A stretch of DNA of 64,000 nucleotides from Legionella sp. PC1000 (GTDB lineage: Bacteria; Pseudomonadota; Gammaproteobacteria; Legionellales; Legionellaceae), in NCBI RefSeq assembly GCF_014109805.1, contig NZ_CP059401.1, forward strand, positions 1 through 64,000, read 5' to 3'. Below are positions 58,029-64,000 of the stretch, in pieces. The translations under genes and the position numbers were made by a program. Under the pieces are notes generated by a model. That model did not search any database and had not been told where the DNA came from. It saw nothing but the letters and a program-made list of their open reading frames with translations. Every line of letters begins with the position of its first letter. Positions within the stretch are counted from its first letter, which is position 1.

Positions 58029-58232
58029 ATGGAAATAAGAACAGTAGCTTTTGAATCTGAGTTAATTATTACGTTAGAGAACAATCAAAAGGTGGTGATT
58101 ACCCCTTTTAAAACTCATGAACCTGGAAATTTTAAATTGGGAATTGATGCGCCTAAACAGGTGAGCATTAACAGGCAGGAAATTTATTTAAGAAAACAGG
58201 AACAATTAAAGAAAGAGAAGGGGAAGACATAA
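58029..58232 (+). CDS. Divergent CsrA-like RNA-binding protein
   Basis: 67 residues. FKLGIDAPKQVSINRQEIYL aligns with the CsrA core RIGINAPKEVSVHREEIY, including the Arg that contacts RNA (NRQE for HREE), and VVITPFKTHEP fits strand 3. The first strand lacks the canonical LTRRxGE, replaced by EIRTVAFESELI, so one half of the usual RNA-binding face is altered. The C-terminus is Lys-rich. It is a second CsrA relative besides that at 44320-44579. Similarity is seen by eye only. Confidence 0.7.
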   Translation: MEIRTVAFESELIITLENNQKVVITPFKTHEPGNFKLGIDAPKQVSINRQEIYLRKQEQLKKEKGKT

Positions 58233-58278
58233 ACTGATTCCTGATGGCTTTTGTTATCAGGAGATGAGTGGATTTTTA

Positions 58279-58569
58279 TTAGCATTTATTCTGGAAATAA
58301 TAAGGCTTGATGGTTTCATAAAGCAGGTCGTTAAGGTGGTGTATCACTCGATGAATTAAAATATCATGGGCATCGGTGAATTGATGGGCGATTACATCAC
58401 TGACTGCATCAGTCGTTTGCTCTTCTTTGGCCAGGATTAACAGTAGATGCTCTGGTTGTGTGGAAAGAAATTCGTTAATTAGCGGGCGAAGCAGTTCTTG
58501 GGTCACCTCTTTTCTGGATAAATAAATTAAACACTCGCGCTCCAGTGTATAAAACAATTTTTTATTCAT
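58279..58569 (-). CDS. Hypothetical protein
   Basis: 96 residues, helical: YTLERECLIYLSRKEVTQEL and HQFTDAHDILIHRVIHHLND. The start overlaps the stop of the broken gene upstream (ATGA), so the two form a unit. No known family. Confidence 0.5.
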   Translation of the reverse strand: MNKKLFYTLERECLIYLSRKEVTQELLRPLINEFLSTQPEHLLLILAKEEQTTDAVSDVIAHQFTDAHDILIHRVIHHLNDLLYETIKPYYFQNKC

Positions 58570-58905
58570 GGTGTATCCCTTTGCAGCCAGCCCTCAATAT
58601 AGGTGATGGTTTCTTCTATAGTACTTACTTCCTGATTATAAAAGTACATCAAATAATCCTGAGCTGTTTTTCAATCAGTGGATAATCAAAAGCCTCAAGG
58701 CTTTTTTCATGCATTCCAAATCAAATGGGAAGTTCCTGAGTCATTAAGGTTAACAATTCTTTTAACATCTCATGAGTCAGGTAATTTTTCAATGCTTCGT
58801 CACTGTGTACGATAGACAACTGGTGGAATGAATAATTTAAGAATATCTATGGCCTGTGACTGAGTCAATGGTTTAGTTAATAAGCACCCATTCTTGGCTC
58901 AATGC
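58566..58905 (-). pseudogene. Broken hypothetical gene upstream of the 96-residue ORF
   Basis: Readable pieces on the minus strand: LTQSQAIDILKLFIPPVV, then LKNYLTHEMLKELLTLMTQE, EAFDYPLIEK, then YLMYFYNQEVSTIEETITYI and EGWLQRDTP at TGA 58566. At least three single-base breaks (one at the A-run near 58665). The start is unclear. Together about 110 residues, similar in character to the next gene. Confidence 0.5.
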
Positions 58906-58983
58906 ATCCCCTCATTTGAAGAGCAATGCAAAAATAAGGACTTACTACTATGCTTTCAGTAGAGAAACATTTAAGTTGATAAG

Positions 58984-59835
58984 ATGCTATTGATACCGGT
59001 CAGTATGATTATTTTAGGCATTGGGTTTCTTGGTTCAGGCGCATTTTTAATTTTTAGATTACTGCGACAAACCCTTTATTATCGTGTGCAATGGATTTCT
59101 TATCTGTTACTTATTGCTTTTTTTATTTTAAGTTATGCCGGCTGTATCGTCTATGGCATTTATTACGATCCCCATTGTCTTAATTATTGGTATGCCACAC
59201 TCTTTCTTCTTGGAGGCGTTTATGTGTATTTATCCTGCAATTTAATGACGAACACCATGAATAAAATGGAGTTAATGGATGACATCACCCTGCGGTATGA
59301 ATTATTAAAACAGCGCAGTACACTCGATAGTTTGACTGAGTGTTTAACTCGAGATTATTTATTAGAGGTTTTGAATCACCGTTTTCAGAAAATTAAACTG
59401 GATGAGGGGATGTTGGTGATACTCTTTATTGATATGGATGGTTTTAAAGCTATTAATGATAATCATGGTCATGACATAGGGGATAAAGCATTACAGCAAT
59501 TCACTCAACTCCTAAAACGGCGTTTACGAAAAGAAGATTTAGTCTGCCGCTATGGTGGGGATGAATTTATTGTACTAATGGAGCATATTGCGATTGAGGA
59601 TGCTCAAAAAATTGCTTCGGATATTGTCCGAAGAGCCAGGCAATTGAGCCAAGATAACGTGCAATTGACTGGTTGTTCTATAGGTATTGCAGTGTTGAAT
59701 AAGCACTCGTCTTCCATCAATGAAGTCATAAAAAAAGCCGATATTGCCTGTTATGCGGCGAAGCAAAAGAAGAGCAAAAATTCTGTTTGTCTGTACAGCC
59801 ATGCGTTATCTGCCGCTAATCACTCCAAAAACTAA
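58984..59835 (+). CDS. Diguanylate cyclase (GGDEF) with N-terminal membrane helices
   Basis: 283 residues. Three hydrophobic segments in the first ~90 residues (MIILGIGFLGSGAFLIF, SYLLLIAFFILSYAGCIVYG, ATLFLLGGVYVYLSCNLM) anchor it. A GGDEF domain follows with DMDGFKAINDNHGHDIGD and the intact active-site loop RYGGDEFIVL, so it should make cyclic-di-GMP. No EAL domain. It stands just upstream of the copper promoter in the same direction. Confidence 0.87.
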   Translation: MLLIPVSMIILGIGFLGSGAFLIFRLLRQTLYYRVQWISYLLLIAFFILSYAGCIVYGIYYDPHCLNYWYATLFLLGGVYVYLSCNLMTNTMNKMELMDDITLRYELLKQRSTLDSLTECLTRDYLLEVLNHRFQKIKLDEGMLVILFIDMDGFKAINDNHGHDIGDKALQQFTQLLKRRLRKEDLVCRYGGDEFIVLMEHIAIEDAQKIASDIVRRARQLSQDNVQLTGCSIGIAVLNKHSSSINEVIKKADIACYAAKQKKSKNSVCLYSHALSAANHSKN

Positions 59836-59912
59836 CATTAGAATATTTACGATTATCAATCCTTAGTTGTCATCTTTTTAGAAATGTATCTCATTGAGTT
59901 TTAATGGGTTGA

Positions 59913-59956
59913 TTGACAACATACCCTTATAGGTATATACCTATAAGGGTATGTTG
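59913..59956 (+). promoter_or_regulatory. Copper operon promoter overlapped by a 40-bp perfect palindrome
   Basis: TTGACA (59913-59918) with TATATA or TATACC around 59934-59941 as -10. The perfect palindrome 59917-59956 has half-site CAACATACCCTTATAGGTAT. TACCC and GGGTA halves are typical of CsoR operators. The site covers the spacer and -10, so bound CsoR would block transcription. Confidence 0.8.
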
Positions 59957-59967
59957 GAGAACATGTC

Positions 59968-60243
59968 ATGCCCAAACTTCCTGAACATCATAGTGAATTA
60001 TCCCGACTTAATCGAGCTATAGGTCAGCTTGAAGGTATTAAGCGGATGATTGAAGAGCAGCGTTATTGTGTGGATATTTTGTCGCAATTGCGTGCTGTTC
60101 GAAATGCTGTAAAAACAATTGAGCTCGGCGTGCTTGAGCGCCATGTTTTAAATTGTCTTAATGAGGTTGCTTGCCATGGCAGTCAGGAATCGCGTCAGGA
60201 AAAAATGGATGAAATAATGGGCTTGCTTAAAAAATACGATTGA
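59968..60243 (+). CDS. csoR: CsoR-family copper-sensing repressor
   Basis: 91 residues, all-helical. The Cu(I) ligands Cys-His-Cys are C34 (RYCVDIL), H59 and C63 (RHVLNC), which mark a CsoR-type copper sensor rather than FrmR or RcnR. With copper it should leave the palindrome at 59917-59956. ATG 59968 is chosen over the out-of-frame ATG at 59964; GGAGA is 8 bp upstream. The ATPase gene starts 5 bp after its stop. Confidence 0.9.
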   Translation: MPKLPEHHSELSRLNRAIGQLEGIKRMIEEQRYCVDILSQLRAVRNAVKTIELGVLERHVLNCLNEVACHGSQESRQEKMDEIMGLLKKYD

Positions 60244-60248
60244 GGTGA

Positions 60249-62450
60249 ATGATGAGTACACATAACCACAAAACTGAGCACACCAAAGAGGAGCACAGTT
60301 GTTGCGCTCATCAACATAAAAACCCTCCTGCGTCCAGTGTTGATAAAGAGACAGGAACTACAATGTATACCTGCCCAATGCATCCGCAAATCCGTCAAGA
60401 CAAACCCGGAACTTGTCCCATTTGCGGCATGGCGCTTGAACCTGAACAAGTGAGTTTAACAGAGCAAAAAAATCCTGAATATCAGGACATGTTTTGGCGC
60501 TTCATTGTGGCATTTGTCGCCAGTATTCCCATTGTGATTTTAGCGATGGGTGAACGCTGGTTGAGCGCATCGATTCCAGTGCCTTTATCCTTATGGCTTC
60601 AAGCAATGCTTGCCACCGTGGTGGTTTGGGGTTGCGGCTGGCCATTCTTCGTTAGAGGTTGGCAATCGCTTCGATCACAACGATTGAATATGTTTACTCT
60701 AATTGCCTTAGGTACGGGAATTGCCTGGGGGTATAGTTTAGTAGTAGTTATTTTCCCCCAATGGTTTCCCCTTCATTTGCAAGAAAATGGGATGATTCCG
60801 GTATATTTCGAAGCGGCAGCAGTCATTACGACTCTGGTGCTTTTAGGTCAAGTATTGGAGTTGAAGGCGCGAGAACGCACAGGAGATGCTATTCGCGCGT
60901 TGCTTCATTTAAATCCTACAGTCGCTCATCGATTAAATGATCATGATAAAGATGAGGATATTACGCTTGATGAGGTGCGCGTAGGGGACAGATTACTAGT
61001 GCGTCCGGGCGAAAAAATCCCGGTTGATGGGGAGTTGATTCAGGGTCAAAGCGATGTCGATGAGTCCATGCTAACCGGTGAGCCTATGCCTGTTGCAAAA
61101 GAAATAGGCAATCACGTCATTGGCGGGACCCTCAATCAACAAGGAAGCTTCATTATAAAAGCCGCCCAGGTGGGCAAAGATACGTTACTTGCTCGTATTA
61201 TTACCCAAGTCAGCGAAGCGCAACGCACTCAAGCTCCTATTCAACGGTTGGCTGATGCTGTTTCAGCCTGGTTTGTGCCATTGGTTTTAGGGATTGCAGG
61301 GCTTTCGTTTCTCGTCTGGTTTTTAATAGGGCCTGAGCCTTCTTTAAGTTATGGACTAATTGCTGCTATTTCCGTACTGATTATTGCCTGCCCTTGTGCT
61401 TTGGGGCTTGCAACGCCTATGTCAATCATGGTGGGGATTGGTGAAGGCGCACGACGTGGTATCTTGATTAAAAACGCAGCTTCTTTAGAGCTATTACGAA
61501 AAGTCGACACACTTGTTGTGGATAAAACAGGAACATTGACTCAAGGCCATCCAGCGTTAACCCAAATTATCCCAAGTATGAATTGGCAAGAAGATGAACT
61601 GCTGCGTCTTGCGGCATCCCTTGAGCGTCATAGTGAACATCCACTGGCTAAAGCCTTACGTGATGAAGCGCTAAAACGCCAAATTAATTTGGAAGAGGCC
61701 ACAGATTTTATTGCAGTCAGAGGTAAAGGCGCTCAAGCCAAAATCAATGATGCGATTATTGCCATTGGCAATGCCCATTGGTTGTCTGTTCCTGGTGATG
61801 AGATTCCTGATGCGGCATTAACAGCACAAAAAGAGGGAGCTACTGTGATTTATATGACGGTCAATAAACAATTAGCCGGTGTCTTTATGGTAGCCGACCC
61901 TATTAAAGAGTCGAGCCAACATGCGGTCGCCTCCTTAATAAAAAAGGGCATTCAAGTCATCATGCTCACCGGTGATAATGCCATGACAGCTAAAGCGGTA
62001 GCCCAACAAGTTGGTATTCAAGAAGTCATTGCTGAGGTGCTGCCCGATGAAAAGAGCAACGTAATTCGCAAGCTGCAACAAAAAGGACATGTGGTTGCCA
62101 TGGTGGGGGACGGGGTTAATGATGCCATTGCGCTGGCAAAAGCCGACATTGGCATTGCGATGGGAACCGGTAGTGATGTGGCGATTGAAAGCGCTGGCAT
62201 GACCTTATTATCAGGTGATTTAAGCAAACTTTTAGAAGCCTACGAATTATCGGTGCATACGGTACAAAATATTCATCAAAACCTCTTTTTTGCCTTTTTT
62301 TATAATGCACTGGGCGTGCCGGTCGCGGCAGGCGTTCTTTATCCACTTACAGGGTTGTTGCTTAACCCGATTATAGCCGGTACTGCCATGGCACTCAGTT
62401 CCGTGTCAGTGATTGTCAATGCGTTGCGTTTACGTCATAAACTGTCATGA
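60249..62450 (+). CDS. copA: Copper P1B-type ATPase (second reading of 156-2357)
   Basis: Identical in length and translated sequence to the gene at 156-2357, here shown directly behind the complete csoR. It is the same gene if the molecule is a 60,093-bp circle. Confidence 0.92.
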   Translation: MMSTHNHKTEHTKEEHSCCAHQHKNPPASSVDKETGTTMYTCPMHPQIRQDKPGTCPICGMALEPEQVSLTEQKNPEYQDMFWRFIVAFVASIPIVILAMGERWLSASIPVPLSLWLQAMLATVVVWGCGWPFFVRGWQSLRSQRLNMFTLIALGTGIAWGYSLVVVIFPQWFPLHLQENGMIPVYFEAAAVITTLVLLGQVLELKARERTGDAIRALLHLNPTVAHRLNDHDKDEDITLDEVRVGDRLLVRPGEKIPVDGELIQGQSDVDESMLTGEPMPVAKEIGNHVIGGTLNQQGSFIIKAAQVGKDTLLARIITQVSEAQRTQAPIQRLADAVSAWFVPLVLGIAGLSFLVWFLIGPEPSLSYGLIAAISVLIIACPCALGLATPMSIMVGIGEGARRGILIKNAASLELLRKVDTLVVDKTGTLTQGHPALTQIIPSMNWQEDELLRLAASLERHSEHPLAKALRDEALKRQINLEEATDFIAVRGKGAQAKINDAIIAIGNAHWLSVPGDEIPDAALTAQKEGATVIYMTVNKQLAGVFMVADPIKESSQHAVASLIKKGIQVIMLTGDNAMTAKAVAQQVGIQEVIAEVLPDEKSNVIRKLQQKGHVVAMVGDGVNDAIALAKADIGIAMGTGSDVAIESAGMTLLSGDLSKLLEAYELSVHTVQNIHQNLFFAFFYNALGVPVAAGVLYPLTGLLLNPIIAGTAMALSSVSVIVNALRLRHKLS

Positions 62451-62494
62451 TAGAATAGCAATGAAGGGAATGTCATTTTAGGGATAGAGTATAC

Positions 62495-63805
62495 ATGATA
62501 AAACAGAATTGGGGATTCACGTGTTTTTTGATGGGTGTTATCGCGCTGATACCTCTCTTGGGGTATGCAAAGCCTCCTTTAGATCTTAAAGAGCTTACGC
62601 AGTTGGGTATTCAAAATAATAAGGATTTAAAGGCAGCACGTTTTGCCATTGCTATTGCCGAAGCACGTCTCACGCAGTCAGGGTTATGGTCTAATCCTAG
62701 TTTGAATTTAAATAATAATGATGACAGGTTATTTAATAACGAAGGGGAGTATTCTCGCAGCATCAACTTTAACCAGGCCTTTCCCATTTCAGGCCGAATA
62801 GGCAGACAAAAAACGGTTGCACGTATTGATATTCTTCGCGCGCAGGCGGAAGTGTTTGAGGCGACACGCCAACTCAGTGCAAAAGTCGCCAATGCGTTTT
62901 ATACGGTGGTGGTTGCAGAAAATCGGATGCAACAACTTAATTATTTACAAGGTATTAATCAAGAATTAGTACGTGTCATTCATAATCGCTACCATGCAGC
63001 TGAAATTTCTAAATTGGATGATAATTCAGCTCGCATCGAATACGCACGAATCAAACAAGAAAAACAACTATTAAAAAGCCAACTGATTAGCCAATATGCG
63101 CTATTAAATCAACTTATTGGACGCGCACCTAATGCGTCGTTGCACGTTGAGAAAACGATTAGGATAGCGAAAGGTCTTCCTTCTTTAGGAAGTCTAATCA
63201 ATCATGCACTCAATAATCGTCCTGACCGGCGAGGCTTATTACTCGCAGAACAGCGTGCATTGGCTGATAGGCGCTTGGCACAAGCAGAGCGCTTTGCGGA
63301 TTGGAATTTAGGTGTTGGCGTACAGCAAGATAAAATTGTGGTAGAAGGTGCCCCACCCCAACAAGCCGACCGCACTTTAGGAGTTTCGTTATCGATTCCC
63401 CTGCCGATACTGAATCGTAATCAGGGACGAATTTTAGAGGCGGGCGCTACAGGTGCTCAGGCAATGATGGCCATTGATGCCTTAAATCTTGCTATTGAAA
63501 CTGAAGTCACCAGCAATTACGGTCAGCTAAATGCGCTTAAAATAAGTGTGGTACAAACGCAAGGAACCTCTCTTCGTTTAGGACTTGAGAATGTGACACT
63601 TGCCCGTGAAGCGTATCAAAATGGGCAAGTCTCTTTTCTTAATGTCTTACAGGTCCAACGGCAACAAAACGAGGTACAAATGGCGTATTTAACGACCGTG
63701 GGGCAATATTTTCAATCGTATGTTGCCTTATGTACGGCTATTGGAGCACCGCATTCAAGCGAGTTGTGCTCTTATTTATCTTTCACTAAGGACACGACTA
63801 AATGA
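62495..63805 (+). CDS. cusC: CusC-like outer-membrane channel (second reading of 2402-3712)
   Basis: Identical translation to 2402-3712; see that entry. Confidence 0.88.
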   Translation: MIKQNWGFTCFLMGVIALIPLLGYAKPPLDLKELTQLGIQNNKDLKAARFAIAIAEARLTQSGLWSNPSLNLNNNDDRLFNNEGEYSRSINFNQAFPISGRIGRQKTVARIDILRAQAEVFEATRQLSAKVANAFYTVVVAENRMQQLNYLQGINQELVRVIHNRYHAAEISKLDDNSARIEYARIKQEKQLLKSQLISQYALLNQLIGRAPNASLHVEKTIRIAKGLPSLGSLINHALNNRPDRRGLLLAEQRALADRRLAQAERFADWNLGVGVQQDKIVVEGAPPQQADRTLGVSLSIPLPILNRNQGRILEAGATGAQAMMAIDALNLAIETEVTSNYGQLNALKISVVQTQGTSLRLGLENVTLAREAYQNGQVSFLNVLQVQRQQNEVQMAYLTTVGQYFQSYVALCTAIGAPHSSELCSYLSFTKDTTK

Positions 63806-64000
63806 TTCATGGAACTCATAGTACCCGCCAAAGAGTGCGGTTAGTTTTTTTGCTGGGGATCCTTTTGCATTCATCACTTCTTATCGCGCATGGGGATGAA
63901 ATTGAAGTAAATACCTCAGGCCCTGCACAGGCGGTTACATTAACACCTGAACAAACCACGATGCTGGGCATTGAAGTATCTGAAGCCACAGCGCGTCCAA
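63802..64000 (+). CDS. cusB: CusB-like adaptor, 5' part (second reading, cut by window end)
   Basis: Same as the first 199 bases of 3709-4680. The window ends inside the gene. Confidence 0.88.
   Translation, partial: MIHGTHSTRQRVRLVFLLGILLHSSLLIAHGDEIEVNTSGPAQAVTLTPEQTTMLGIEVSEATARP

Larger units (their letters stand above)
60094..64000. repeat. Terminal redundancy, copy 2 (circular overlap)
   Basis: Repeats 1-3907. Genes in this part are second readings of those at the window start. Confidence 0.93.

Noticed and set aside
60094..64000. Second copper operon by tandem duplication
   Set aside because: The copies start and end inside genes and run exactly to the window end, which fits circular overlap better.

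Overview
The window reads as one complete circular replicon of 60,093 bp with the first 3,907 bases read again at the end: bases 60094-64000 repeat bases 1-3907, and the junction falls inside genes. I infer a conjugative or mobilizable plasmid of Legionella or a close relative. The reasons are an lvrR/A/B/C-type regulatory module with a CsrA paralogue, a hel/cus-type metal efflux operon, DUF1566 (Lcl-like) proteins, and moderate to low GC. No rRNA or tRNA gene was seen.

Layout. (1) 59.9 kb through the junction to 9.8 kb (+): copper operon of CsoR-type repressor, P1B ATPase, CusC/B/A-type efflux pump, a periplasmic helical protein and a multicopper oxidase. Facing it at 9.8-10.9 kb (-) are a cysteine-rich copper-storage protein, a DUF305 protein and a degenerate receiver-domain protein. 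(2) 11-18 kb: accessory cargo with an ORF6N protein, a tyrosine recombinase, a YeeE/YedE remnant, a DUF3800 protein, a CGNR zinc-finger protein, a DUF6471 protein, a lipoprotein and several unknowns. (3) 18.1-22.7 kb: an RP4 (IncP)-type relaxosome, traM-traL-traK-oriT-traJ-traI, with traH nested inside traI. (4) 23.1-23.7 kb: a RelE/HigB plus HigA toxin-antitoxin pair. (5) 24.0-44.2 kb (-): a long transfer operon in RP4-like order, trbB-C-D-E-F-G-H-I-J-K-L-N, then traG-traF-traE. Two DUF1566 genes and an outer-membrane protein follow, and then a small gene and traC. Much of it is broken by single-base frameshifts. (6) 44.3-47.1 kb: lvrC(csrA)-small ORF-lvrB-lvrA and the divergent repressor lvrR, which appear to control the transfer operon. 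(7) 47.4-51.0 kb: a very AT-rich insert with a candidate split-borosin peptide natural-product locus (tetrapyrrole-methylase-type peptide N-methyltransferase, 65-residue precursor-like peptide, MFS exporter) and a convergent unknown gene. (8) 51.2-55.0 kb: parA plus a ribbon-helix-helix partner inside an array of GCAATCA repeats, an IncFII-like repA with a predicted antisense RNA, and a 1-kb non-coding region with three perfect DnaA boxes and a 62-bp inverted repeat (likely oriV). (9) 55.0-59.8 kb: plasmid-core unknowns, a divergent CsrA-like protein and a GGDEF protein.

How it works together. The copper operon gives cytoplasmic export (ATPase), periplasm-to-outside export (Cus pump), oxidation (multicopper oxidase) and storage (Csp) under a CsoR-type sensor whose promoter overlaps a 40-bp perfect palindrome. 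Transfer uses an RP4-like relaxase and oriT and an RP4-like mating-pair apparatus, placed behind Legionella-type regulators. The frameshifts in 26-47.6 kb are almost all single-base indels, many at short homopolymers, with well conserved protein on both sides. They are either local sequence error or very recent decay, so whether the plasmid transfers itself is open. The most novel element is the borosin-like locus at 48.8-51.0 kb.
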